A program made the translations under genes and the position numbers. Below, in pieces: positions 48,203-60,380 of a DNA stretch of 64,000 nt (within the stretch, counting starts at the first letter, position 1; every line of letters starts with the position of its first letter). The stretch comes from Ampullaceana balthica (Eukaryota > Mollusca > Gastropoda > Lymnaeidae). Location of the stretch: contig CALYLW010000181.1 of assembly GCA_944989445.1 (NCBI GenBank), forward strand, positions 275,764-339,763, given 5' to 3'. The notes under the pieces are model-generated. The model saw only the letters and a list, made by a program, of their open reading frames with translations, made no database searches and was not told the origin of the DNA.

Positions 48203-48890
48203 ATTAATCAAACATACTGATATTTTGGGAGATCTTATTTCAACACGTTATTTCCACGTTAATTTGCATAAACGTCGCTGACTTAGCCATGACAAAAACT
48301 TATTTTACAATTTCATTTTACTAAAACAAAAATTTAAAAGATATTGCAATTCTATACGTATGTCGGCAAAAAAGTGTCTAAAAATAGCAATATTACTTAA
48401 TGAGATATTGGTATGTCGTTTCCTGTCTGAGGAATGGCAAAACAGATCGGGAACAAGAACTGCCTTCGAGGATGGTCGAATGAAGTTAATGGAATCGATG
48501 TGAACAAGGAGTATCGGTCTCCCGAATACCTCAACACCCCTCCCCTCCCTTTCCCCACGGCGATCTCCGGTTATTGTGGGTGGTATGTATAGCTTTTCAT
48601 TTTTTAACAAAAAATTTTTTTCTTCATCTCGCATTTTGATCCGTCCTGGCCTGTGGCTCTGAGAGTTTGACACTAATCGTCCACAAACAGCTTCTCGTGT
48701 TTTCGTTTAGTCACCCGTCTCCCGAAGATCCTCGCCGGGTTCACACCTCCCTTTGCCAGCCGGCTCAGCTGGGATGTACAGATCACGCAGGACCAGATGC
48801 TGCACTGCGCGGGGGCTGATGTATAAAACTGGTACGTATTTTACCCAGGCAAAGAGCTGCTAATGGGTTTTGGCTTGTGTCCCGTCTGCT
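48203..48890. other. Noncoding, partly GC-rich
   Basis: No gene is recognised. A minus-strand frame at 48305-48673 has no known family. 48660-48830 is GC-richer. Confidence 0.4.
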
Positions 48891-49200
48891 GTTGGTGTGT
48901 TGTGAGGAGGTCGTCAGGAGAGTAGGGTTTTTTGGTGTGAGGAGGGCGTCAGGAGAGTAGGTTGTTGTTTTTTTTTGGGGGGGGGGAGTTTGTGAGGTGG
49001 GCATCGGGAAAAAGGGTGTTTATTCTGGAGAGTAGGGTGTTGTTGATATGTTAGGTGGGCGTCGGGAGAGTAGGGCGGTGTTGATGTGTTGTTAGGAGGG
49101 CGTCGGGAGAGTAGGGCGGTGTTGATGTGTTGGTAGGAGGGTGTCGGGAGAGTAGGGTGTTGTTGATGTGTTGTTAGGGGGCGTCGGAAGAGTAGGGTTT
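48890..49200 (+). repeat. ~40-48-bp minisatellite
   Basis: About six units of gttgatgtgttgttaggagg-gcgtcgggagagtaggg with length variants. Confidence 0.85.
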
Positions 49201-49600
49201 TTCAACTTTGATCACAGTGATAGGGTATTTCTTATTACCAGAGCCATCCCGTGTGGTCTTTGCAACTTTGATGATTCTCTATGATATCTGCAAGAAGAAC
49301 AAGGAGAATTGTGGGTCGGGGAAAAGAGGGTTGTTTTGCATGTTCCATGACAAAGCGACATGGTCACAAAACGACCAGGTGATAAAACGACAATGTCTCA
49401 TAGAAACAACGAAGATTCCTGTAGACCCCCCCCCCAATGAAGTCCCCGTGACTAGGTCACCTTGAAGATAGACTAAGGGTGTCAGACTCAACAGCTTTGC
49501 GGCCAAAACTAAAAACACTCTTCAGTCAAAATCATTGCCTTTTTTTTCGTTGTTCTATTTTGAACTATTTTTTTTTGCGTTGTTTTATTTTGAACTATTT
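49201..49600. other. Noncoding spacer
   Basis: Nothing recognised. Confidence 0.45.
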
Positions 49601-49604
49601 TTGT

Positions 49605-49735
49605 CAACTTGTTTTGTCACCATGTCGTTTTGTCACTGGTCGTTTTGTCGTTTCGTTACTTGTCGTTTTGTCACCTTGTCGTTTTGTCGCTTTGTCAGTT
49701 GTCGTTTTGTCACCTTGTCGTTTTGTCTGGTTACC
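49605..49735 (+). repeat. Short T/G/C-rich tandem repeat
   Basis: Interleaved units gtcgttttgtcac-cttgtcgttttgtcgct of roughly 16-24 bp. Confidence 0.85.
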
Positions 49736-49740
49736 TGAGC

Positions 49741-50811
49741 TAAAAATGTAAACATGACATTGGAATGCAGGGGACATAAATCCAAAATAAAGGGCAGCAG
49801 TTGGGGTAGAGGATATCTCTCTTAAAGTTACGGGACTTTAGTCTGTGTTTCAGGGTGGAAAATGGACCTTGTGTGTTGCTAGACATGTCTGAACATGTAT
49901 CATTATTGTGTTTACTATTACAGCAACGAATTCACAAAAGTTATGCTGGACATAGGTCTTACTTCAAATGTGACCTGAAAAAAAAAGAAGAAAAATGCTA
50001 CAACTGTAAGACATGCTACTCCTGTCCACTTTTCGTCTAGTGTCACCTATAAATATTCGACTCCGTCTCCGCGTCACTGACTCCGCAGTTCCCGAGTTGT
50101 ATGCGTATATTATTCCGCTAGGGGGCAGCATTGTTGGGTAGTTAATCGTTTTTTATCCCACGGCAAATAGCCCGCGATTGTTGTCGCGGGAGGCAGAGCA
50201 AACATGAAAAGACAAAGTTCTCGTCCTTGCTCCATTCATACCTCCCTACTCACTCGAGCGAGCTCTTCATTGAGTGAAACAGCGAGCCCCTCCCTGCCCC
50301 CTCTCTCCCTCCCTCCCCGTGTTAGTCAAATCTCACGATGGTGTCGGGTGCATTTTTTTTCTTCTTCTTCTTATTCGGGTCGCCCCCAAGACCCCATGCC
50401 CTACGTCTTCATTAAAAATATTGCGGGTATAGAAATGTACGAGCTTGGCGGTGTTATCCCAATAATCAGGGCGGCCCCCCTCTGGGGGTGCGGGTAAAGA
50501 GATGCCTTCACGCAGGGCTGGTCCCCGACCAAATGGCTTTTGTCACGGGGAATACCTCGCGATTTCGCGGGGCGCGGTTGTGACGGAACGCTTGAAAAAT
50601 TTCTAAGACCCGAGGCGCAGTCGAGGTTAACATGAAGCAATAATTATGGCCCCTTCATTTTTTTTTCCTTTTGGACGACTCGCCGACGAGATGTCATCTT
50701 CTACGTGAGTTGGCGTAAGGTGAGCAGCTTTTTCAAGGTATTTTCAGCTATGGAACGATGCTGGAGAAATGAAGTAGTTGAGTTTAAAGATGATGAGGTA
50801 CCTAAACAGGG
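49741..50811. other. Noncoding, GC-rich island at about 50040-50640
   Basis: No gene is recognised. Open frames in the island are unfamiliar and short. Confidence 0.4.
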
Positions 50812-51656
50812 AGAAGTGATTTTGAACACGGAGAAGGGGTTATCTGAACATGGAGAAGGGGTTATCTGAACATGGAGATGGGGTTATCTGAACATGGAGA
50901 AGGGGTTATCTGAACATGGAGAAGGGATTATCTGAACATGGAGATGGGGTTATCTGAACATGGAGAAGGGGTTATCTGAACATGGAGATGGGGTTATCTG
51001 AACATGGAGAAGGTGTTATCTGAACATGGAGAAGGGGTTATCTGAACATGGGGAAGGGATTATCTGAACATGGAGAAGGGGTTATCTGAACATGGAGAAG
51101 GGGTTATCTGAACATGGAGAAGGGATTATCTGAACATGGAGATGGGGTTATCTGAACATGGAGAAGGGGTTATCTGAACATGGAGATGGGGTTATCTGAA
51201 CATGGAGAAGGGGTTATCTGAACATGGAGAAGGGGTTATCTGAACATGGGGAAGGGATTATCTGAACATGGAGAAGGGGTTATCTGAACATGGAGAAGGG
51301 GTTATCTGAACATGGAGAAGGGGTTATCTGAACATGGAGAAGGGGTTATCTCAACATGGAGAAGGGGTTATCTGAACATGGAGAAGGGGTTATCTGAACA
51401 TGGAGAAGGGGTTATCTGAACATGGAGAAGGGGTTATCTGAACATGGGGAAGGGGTTATCTGAACATGGAGAAGGGGTTATCTGAACATGGAGAAGGGGT
51501 TATCTGAACATGGGGAAGGGGTTATCTGAACATGGAGAAGGGGTTATCTGAACATGGAGAAGGGGTTATCTGAACAAGGAGAAGGGGTTATCTCAACATG
51601 GAGAAGGGGTTATCTGAACATGGAGAAGGGGTTATCTGAACATGGAGAAGAGGTTA
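50812..51656 (+). repeat. 22-bp minisatellite (~38 units)
   Basis: The unit ggggttatctgaacatggag-aa is highly uniform. Variants gaagggatta and gatggggtta recur in patterned order, indicating amplification of multi-unit blocks. Confidence 0.97.
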
Positions 51657-52625
51657 AAATCACACAGTCAGTGACGCGTGACTTTCTTTCCCAGTTCCCG
51701 TGCCTTCTCTTTTTGTAACGTATTTTATTTTATAGATACACAAGGTGTTACGTTAAAAAATGAATTATTTAAACTAATCCTACAAAATTAGACACTTTAG
51801 CGATGCCCTCACAGCAAAGCGAGTGACCCTCAAAAATGTGTTGGTTCAATGTCTCAACGCATCCCCTAGTAGCCCTAGTTGATAATATCACTAAGATATT
51901 ACTTCGATATCCTGGTATTTTGCTACGACAACAGATATTTATTGATTGATACACTAATTTGAGTCACATTCGTGGTCTTAACCCACATAAAAGCTTGTTT
52001 ACAACTTTATTATACTAAGAACAATTTTTAACTCATATATTTATGCTGAAAAACATGAAGTTACGGAAAAACTTGTCTAAGTATAGTAACATTACGGGAT
52101 TTAAACGTTTTCCGGTCTGAATAATGACAAACGCTGTTGGAATTAGATGAAATCTGGGGGTCATGGTTGAAAGGTTCTGATCGCTACCCCCCGCCCCTCA
52201 GCAGTCGACCCACGAACGAAACACTTGACAGTTTCACAACTCGAGTATTTCAACGTCCCCTCAACACACAGACACCTTTGTCCCCGAACCGTATTCTATT
52301 TCCTAAAATAATAGCTTCATCGCTGGCGAAAAGAACGTCGGGACACTTATTTCTGAGTCCTTCTTCAGAAGGTTTCGAGGCCTCCGTTGCAAGGATGACG
52401 TATTTTGTAGGCTTGCCGGGGTAAGAGTTCCCACTTCATTCACGAGTCGATCTGAAGGACCCGGCTCTCGTTTGTCTTTTCACAGCAGCCCCCGCCAGGA
52501 GAGCGAGTGCAAATCACCCGAAAATCAAGTTGATTCGGTGTGACGGGGTAAACAAAACCCCTACGGCTACGGGACTAAATAGAATCCCGGGTATCCCATA
52601 GCAACGCGCTCCACAAACCACCCAG
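51657..52625. other. Noncoding spacer, partly GC-rich
   Basis: No gene is recognised. A frame at 52137-52424 has no known family. Confidence 0.4.
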
Positions 52626-52631
52626 CCTGAA

Positions 52632-54166
52632 TCCCACACGGTTACGGACTAAGAGAACCACAAGTATCTCACCACCAACCACACGGGCAAGGACTAATAG
52701 AACCACGAGTATCTCACCACCAACCACACGGTTACGGACTAATAGAACCACGAGTATCTCACTACCAACCACACGGTTACGGACTAATAGAACCATGAGT
52801 ATCTCACCACCAACCACATGGTTACGGACTAATAGAACCACAAGTATCTCACCACCAAGCACACGGGTACGGACTAATAGAACCACGAGTTTCTCACCAC
52901 CAACCACACGGTTACGGACTAATAGAACCACAAGTATCTCACCACCAACCACACGGTTACGGACTAATAGAACCACAAGTATCTCACCACCAACTACACA
53001 GTTACGGACTAATAGAACCACGCGTATCTCACCCCCAACCACACGGGTACGGACTAATAGAACCACGCGTATCTCACCACCAACCACACGGGTACGGACT
53101 AATAGAACCACGCGTATCTCACCACCAACCACACGGGTACGGACTAATAGAACCACGCGTATCTCACCCCCAACCACACGGGTACGGACTAATAGAACCA
53201 CGCGTATCTCACCACCAACCACACTGGTACGGACTAATAGAACTACAAGTATCTCACCACCAACCACACGGGTACGGACTAATAGAACCACAAGTATCTC
53301 ACTACCAACCACACTGGTACGGACTAATAGAACCACAAGTATCTCACCACAAACCACACGGGTACGGACTAATAGAACCACAATTATCTCACTACCAACC
53401 ACACTGGTACGTACTAATAGAACCACGCGTATCTGACCACCAACAGAACTGGTACGGACTAATAGAACCACAAGTATCTCACCACAAACCACACGGGTAC
53501 GGACTAATAGAACCACAATTATCTCACTACCAACCACACTGGTACGTACTAATAGAACCACGCGTATCTGACCACCAACAGAACTGGTACGGACTAATAG
53601 AACCACAAGTATCTCACCACCAACCACACTGGTACGGACTAATAGAACCACAAGTATCTCACCACAAACCACACGGGTACGGACTAATAGAACCACAAGT
53701 ATCTCACCACCAACCACACTGGTACGGACTAATAGAACCACAAGTATCTCACCACAAACCACACGGGTACGGACTAATAGAACCACAATTATCTCACTAC
53801 CAACCACACTGGTACGTACTAATAGAACCACGCGTATCTGACCACCAACAGAACTGGTACGGACTAATAGAACCACAAGTATCTCACCACCAACCACACT
53901 GGTACGGACTAATAGAACCACAAGTATCTCACCACCAACAGAACTGGTACGGACTAATAGAACCACAAGTATCTCACCACAAACCACACGGGTACGGACT
54001 AATAGAACCACAAGTATCTCACCACCAACCACACGATTACGGACTAATAGAACCACGCGTATCTCACCACCAACCACACGGTTACGGACTATTAGAACCA
54101 CAAGTATCTCACCAGCAACCACACGGTTACGGACTAATAAAACCACGAGTATCTCACGACCAACCC
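52632..54166. repeat. 45-bp minisatellite (~34 units) with higher-order structure
   Basis: The unit ggactaatagaaccacaagt-atctcaccaccaaccacacgg-gtac is repeated. Around 53341-53860 a three-unit block (135 bp) marked by caattatctc and atctgaccaccaacagaact recurs at 135- and 270-bp spacing. Since 45 is a multiple of 3 the minus strand stays open for 523 codons with a 15-residue repeat (VVLLVRTRVVGGEIL type), and the plus strand for 213. I regard both as repeat artefacts. Confidence 0.97.
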
Positions 54167-54255
54167 TGGATTTCCAAAATCTTTATTTAAGTCCAATAGA
54201 ATCAATTGTCCACCAAAATCTAAATCTAAGATAACCAGGGGTATCTCACCCAACC
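54167..54255. other. Spacer between two minisatellites
   Basis: About 90 bp of unique sequence. Confidence 0.5.
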
Positions 54256-54261
54256 CTTATG

Positions 54262-54705
54262 GTTAAATCCCATATAATCACGGGTTAAATCCATTATAAT
54301 CACGGGTTAAATCTATTATAATCACGTGTTAAATCCAATATAATCACGGGTTAAATCCCATATAATCACGGGTTAAATCCATTATAATCACGGCATAAAT
54401 CCATTATAATCACGGGTTAAATCCATTATAATCACGGGTTAAATCCATTTTAATCACGGGTTAAATTCCATATAATCACGGGTTAAATCCATTATAATCA
54501 CGGGTTAAATTCCATATAATCACTGGTTAAATCCAGTACAATCACGGATTTATTCCAATATAATCACGGTTTAAATCTAATTTAATCATGGGTTAAATCC
54601 AGTACAATCACGGATTAAATCCATTATAATCACGGGTTAAATCCAATAAAATCACGGATTATATCCAATATAATCACGGGTTAAATCCATTACAATCGTG
54701 GGTTA
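54262..54705 (+). repeat. 22-bp minisatellite (~20 units)
   Basis: The unit atcacgggttaaatccatta-ta has more point variation than the 50.8-kb array and is unrelated to it in sequence. Confidence 0.95.
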
Positions 54706-56060
54706 TAGTTGTAACCACAACCCTTGGTTCACCAACCTCTATGGTTAAGTCCAAACCAAACAAAACCCCTTGTCGATGAAACCCCTAGTTTATATATCTC
54801 ACCACAATGCACATCCCATTCCCCAAAACGTTTTTCGGAATCGTTCCGTGAGGTAAAAATTTCCGCCTTATTTCCGGTTCATAGGTACCTTGTGTCTGAT
54901 CTACATAAACTATTGCTGTTGACAATTAAATAACTTATGTTGGTCTGTGTCCTTGCGAAACAATCTACCGGTGAATAGGTGGACTACTGCCACGCCTATT
55001 TTCTATACGTATCTAAATGATACGTATAAGTATTCAATCTCTCACATCTGTCAATGGAAACGTCGTTTGGAAAGATTTAGAGGATACCGGAAGATTTATT
55101 TCCAAGTGACATCATCTCTAGTGTGGTCAAAAACTTGAGCCATTACAAACCCTCCGACGTTTTACAAACAGCTTTAAGATATTCGCCTTTTTTTTTCTTA
55201 AATAATTTCCAAGTCATTCAAAACAAACTTCAATGATGAAGCCTCCTTGCCTTCCGAGTCTCCGCATCACACATCTCTAAAATATGTTATGTTAGAATTT
55301 TTCAAATAATAATAATAAAACATGTGTTTTTTTTCCTTTTCCAAAATGCACCTGTCAAAATATGAACTCCAAAAGTTTCCGACTTCGAGGACAGCACAAA
55401 AGATCATTCAAATATGTCACACTCCCTGCCTGTAATTTCGCGCTCTCTTAAGCGGTACAATTAAGTGCCTATGGAGCTACGTAGTGGGGGAGCCGCGCCG
55501 AGCTGAGTTCTATAACACTGTCACGTTATTAACGCTATGTGAATAGGGAATCTTAGGCGCTCGGGTCCGGGAGACGTGATCGGAAGTGACAGTTGGAAGG
55601 TTTATCCCAGATCTACGGTGGATTTAGTTGGCATTCCTGGGACTATTTCCTTTCTTGAAGATGGAGTTGGTGAAAATTAGTCAAACGTGCTCGAGATGAA
55701 CTTAGATTGGAAAATAGTAAAAATACATGTATTCTCAATTTGAAGAAAGAAGAAAATTTTACATTCCAACGTTTGACCACTGCAATTCTGATTGGTTTTT
55801 TTTTCCTATACTTTCTGAACATTTATATAAAATGTTGTGTGCGTAACTATGTTTAGGAAGATTTAAGAGTGCATTGTGTTTTCTGTAGTTGTTGAACATG
55901 TTTGTAGAGTGCTGTGAGCCCAGTCGTAGATTGGGGTATTGCGCTAACTAAGTGAACAAAATAATAATAAAAAATACTGTAAACATACGACGTCACCGAC
56001 AACAAGAGATTTACGAGGATCTGGAGAGTTAAAGCTGGGCTTGCTGCAATTGTTCCATTT
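54706..56060. other. Noncoding, GC-richer near 55430-55640
   Basis: No gene is recognised. Confidence 0.4.
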
Positions 56061-56069
56061 CTCCAAGTT

Positions 56070-57092
56070 GTGCATGTATCTCATACAATTACATGCTCTA
56101 GTTTTGTATGTCATACAATTATTACATGCTCTAGTTTTGTATGTTTTACAATTATTACATGCTCTAGTTTTGTATGTTTTACAATTATTACACGCTCTAG
56201 TTTTCTATCTCATACAATTATTACATGCTCTAGTTTTGTATCTCATACAATTATTACATGCTCTAGTTTTGTATCTCATACAATTATTACACGCTCTAGT
56301 TTTGTATGTCATACAATTATTACATGCTCATGTTTTGTATGTCATACAATTATTACATGCTCTAGTTTTGTATGTTTTACAATTATTACACGCTCTAGTT
56401 TTGTATCTCATACAATTATTACATGCTCTAGTTTTGTATCTCATACAATTATTACATGCTCTAGTTTTGTATCTCATACAATTATTACACGCTCTAGTTT
56501 TGTATCTCATACAATTATTACATGCTCTAGTTTTGTATCTCATACAATTATTACACGCTCTAGTTTTGTATCTCATACAATTATTACACGCTCTAGTTTT
56601 GTATCTCATACAATTATTACATGCTCATGTTTTGTATGTCATACAATTATTACATGCTCTAGTTTTGTATGTTTTACAATTATTACACGCTCTAGTTTTG
56701 TATCTCATACAATTATTACATGCTCTAGTTTTGTATCTCATACAATTATTACATGCTCTAGTTTTGTATCTCATACAATTATTAAATGCTCTGGTTTTGC
56801 ATCTCATACAATTATTACATGCTCTAGTTTTGTATCTCATACAATTATTAAATGCTCTGGTTTTGCATCTCATACAATTATCAAATGCTCTGGTTTTGCA
56901 TCTCATACAATTATTACATGCTCTAGTTTTGTATCTCATACAATTATTAAATGCTCTAGTTTTGTATCTCATACAATTATTACATGCTCTAGTTTTGTAT
57001 CTCATACAATTATTACATGCTCTAGTTTTGTATCTCATACAATTATTACATGCTCTAGTTTGCATCTCATACAATTATTACATACTTATGAA
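56070..57092. repeat. 33-bp minisatellite (~30 units)
   Basis: The unit ctcatacaattattacatgc-tctagttttgtat is highly uniform. 33 is a multiple of 3, so frames of 366 and 341 codons stay open on the plus strand and 149 on the minus strand, with 11-residue repeats (ALVLYLIQLLH type). The plus frame would be very hydrophobic. I regard it as an artefact. Confidence 0.97.
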
Positions 57093-58494
57093 TAACAATC
57101 CTTTGTATATACTAGCAGTTTCCATGCATCACATACTTTAAATACAAACAAAACTCATCGGGGCGGGGGGTGAGGGAGGAGGGGTTGGGGGTATTTTAAG
57201 AGTCAGAAGACAAGATAAGTTTATGGCATGGCCACTAGGTGGCGTAGTTTGCATGTTGTAGACAGGGCACCAATTTAACACCCCCCTACCTCCAAAAATA
57301 TTTACATAGCCACAGTCTTGTAAAGGGATTATAAGGGTACGTGCGGCATTACAGTGTGCTCAGCTATACAACAGATGTTTGAAATAGCACTGTACTATAC
57401 CATCCTCGTTTGTTAGAAGAATGGCAATTACATGTACAAGATGTCGATCTCGCAACAATTGTTTCAGACTTGATCGTTGCGATAAAACATCGCGGAGTAA
57501 ACAACAAGGGTCATTCACCCGTGACACGGGATTACTCGCCTTTTTGCATTCACTTCTGTGACCGATCCTCTAATCCCCGAACCGCTTCCGTAACACTTTT
57601 GGTTCAAGATAACCAGGCCGAGACAGAGACAATCACAATCCCTCGTGACGTGGGACAGATGCTTTCGAAAACGTTCGAATACACCCGATACATGACTGGG
57701 ACGAGCTGGGGTAGAGCCCCCTTACACCTCAAGCCGTCACTAATAAGCCGGCTGAGCAGTTAGTAAGGAGCGCGTGTCCTCGCCATCAGATGACGTCAGA
57801 ATCCGTCATGGCAGCGGCGATCAGGGAGTAATCTAATCCAGGAAGTTCACCCGTGTCAGGCCCCTGAGATGATTAGGTCTCTGTTGTGTCAACGCCTCGG
57901 TCCTGACGGGGTACTTGGCCGTAACACCTCGTGGGCAGCATCCTCTCGGCATGCATGGATCCGCAGCGATGACAGCTCGAGGGTGGACAACTTGTTTGGG
58001 GGGGGGTGAGGACGCTGGCTAGTGGTGGGAAGTGGCACGGCGGGGGGTGCCGAAAATTTGACAGCAGCGATCATAGAACAAGATACACAGCGAGTTTAAT
58101 AGATGAACACACGATACTTAGATGGGTACGAAACACAGAGTGACACTGGATTAAGATAACTGGATCTTAAGCATTCGTGTTCATTAACAAAACTGGTTTG
58201 GATAGATTTTGAGTCTACGGAATACAAATATTTATTCTTATTGATTTCATTTTGTGATATTTTGACTCAATTCACGGGGTAGAAAGGCTAGTTTAAGGGT
58301 TTTAAACATGCAGGTCGTGAAATATTTTGAAAACAAAAAAGAGGAGGGTTGAACGACCTTATCACAGGGCTAGCCCAAGTCTATTGGAAAACACGTATAT
58401 ATTGTGGTTTTAGGACCGGAGACGCCGCTTCATTGCCCTTTACGCCTACATACAGATGCGCCCACGAAAGAGTTCGATTTGTGACTGGGAAAAT
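57093..58494. other. Noncoding, GC-richer at 57410-58075
   Basis: A 117-codon frame at 57410-57763 lies in a repeat-free GC-balanced island but has no recognised family, no clear splice context and no supporting neighbour. Confidence 0.35.
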
Positions 58495-58931
58495 ACATAC
58501 TGTATACTGTATAATACATACTGTATACTGTATAATACATACTGTATACTGTATACTGTATAATACATGCTGTATACTGTATAATACATACTGTATACTG
58601 TATAATACATACTGTATACTGTATACTGTATACTGTATAATACATACTGTATACTGTATAATACATACTGTATACTGTATAATACATACTGTATACTGTA
58701 TACTGTATACTGTATAATGCATACTGTATACTGTATAATACATACTGTATACTGTATACTGTATAATACATACTGTATACTGTATACTGTATAATACATA
58801 CTGCATACTGTATACTGTATACTGTATACTGTATAATACATACTGTATACTGTATAATACATACTGTATACTGTATACTGTATAATACATACTGTATACT
58901 GTATAATACATACTGTATACTGTAAACTGCA
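58495..58931. repeat. TACTGTATA-type tandem repeat
   Basis: Interleaved 8-bp (tactgtat) and about 21-bp (tgtataatacatactgtatac) units. Several overlapping minus-strand frames stay open and encode IQYTVYS-type repeats. They are artefacts. Confidence 0.95.
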
Positions 58932-59867
58932 TACCAAAAATTTACATTATGATTCGTAACAGTAGCAAAAAAAATATCTTTATCATGAGGCGTCACCACA
59001 ACACGAGGGACTGTATTTAGGTAGGTTGAGAACAATTGGGTTAATATTAAGTATCTTAAATTAACATCTGTGGATTTTATCTATCAATTCACAAGAAAAG
59101 AAATTTATATTTTTTGTGTAATCTAAATTTCATTTGAAAAATGGGATAACAGTTGGATTTCTTAAATCCGCAACTTGTGGGATTACAAGAATTTTAGTAT
59201 TTAATATAGAGATTGACACGATAATATGAAACATTTTCGTGAAGCTATTTTTAAAAAAAAATCACAATGAAATGACATACAAATATATGTGTATACAAGT
59301 GTGTGGCTTCAGCACTATATATAAGAATGTGTGTCAAATGTGTGGTGGGTGCATTGATGGTGTCCAAAAAAATATTAAAAAATTAAAATTAATAAATTTT
59401 AAAATGTGTTCCGGATTAACGTCAAATGTATCACCTAAGCTGAAGGTGATCATTGAAAAGGACAAAAGAAGCTACCATACGGAAGGCCGCCTTGCTTTAA
59501 GAAATATTCACAAGGGGGAAGTTGGTATGTGTGGGCTGGGGAGGGTTAAGTGTGGCCGTCGAGAACAACTTTCATTGTGACGTTGTAGTTGCGGCCCAAA
59601 GTAGTTCGACGTTCATTCTATCCTTATTATCTTTCAACATCCACGCACACCAGGAAATAAATATAGGAAATTTAAAAAAAATATAAAAAATAAAATAAAA
59701 TGCAAAATAATTAGCTACAAAAATTAATAAAAATTAAATAAAAATTTAAAAAAAAATAAATAAATACAATTTAAAAAAAAATAATTGAAAAATTAAAAAA
59801 TGAAATAATTTTTTAAAAAGTATTAAAAAAAAATTTGATTACAAAATTTAAAAAACCCGTAAAAAAA
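58932..59867. other. AT-rich noncoding
   Basis: A plus frame at 59239-59580 ends in a region with a possible 5' splice site (gaagttggtatgtg near 59526). No protein family is recognised. 59660-59870 is almost pure A/T. Confidence 0.35.
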
Positions 59868-60335
59868 AACAAGTTTTTGACTATAAATCCTTTATGTACT
59901 AGACGTAACAGAAGAATGTTCATTATAATACGCAGCGCAAGACCATCCCAAAAATACAAAATTGCAGTTGTGTCGTAAAACATGTTTAACATAATGCGCA
60001 CCGATCAGGAATATGTTTATAAAAAGTGTTGTCAATAAAATACGCACCTTATTGCGCGAAAGAAAGGTTGTTCAATATAATACGCACCGCGACACTCTAT
60101 CTAAAAAAATAACATGTTACATAGGAATAAATAAAATAATCTAAAAATTCAATAATTTAATTACCGTATGTGCGATCGATCTGAAATTTTGATACATAGT
60201 TTTTATCATCGCCACCAAACTGCCTGCTAAATTTCAACTCGCTAGCTGGCGAGGAAGTCGGTTTAAATAGTACAAAGTTTTGGCGACAAGCAATCAAGGG
60301 TGCAGACACCACGAGTTAATATAAAGGATTTTAAA
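59868..60335 (+). mobile_element. Family X, 3' copy
   Basis: It matches copy 1 closely from aagtttttgactataaatcc through cataatgcgcaccgatcagg and gttcaatataatacgcaccg to gagttaatataaaggatttt. It lacks the 5' ggtggcgctgcg block. Confidence 0.75.
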
Positions 60336-60380
60336 AATTACTAAAAAGCGGTTTTTCTTCTGAGCCAATGTGAGCAGTTT

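Noticed and set aside
52575..54146. 523-codon minus-strand frame (and 213-codon plus-strand frame)
   Set aside because: They lie entirely in the 45-bp minisatellite. A stop-free unit with period divisible by 3 explains them.
48890..57092. CRISPR-like arrays
   Set aside because: The repeats are directly contiguous without unique spacers of constant length, there are no cas genes, and the surroundings are eukaryotic. They are minisatellites.
56041..57141. 366- and 341-codon plus-strand frames
   Set aside because: They are artefacts of the 33-bp minisatellite. The predicted peptides are simple hydrophobic or Ser/Thr/Cys repeats, and two frames are open at once.
57410..57763. 117-codon plus-strand frame
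   Set aside because: The composition is not implausible, but there is no recognised family, splice context or neighbour. It is kept only as part of a GC-richer island.
58381..59035. Three overlapping 163-201-codon minus-strand frames
   Set aside because: They come from the TACTGTATA repeat. All frames are open over the same DNA, so none is specific.
59239..59580. 113-codon plus-strand frame with a possible splice donor near 59526
   Set aside because: The first part is AT low-complexity, no acceptor is convincing and no family is recognised.
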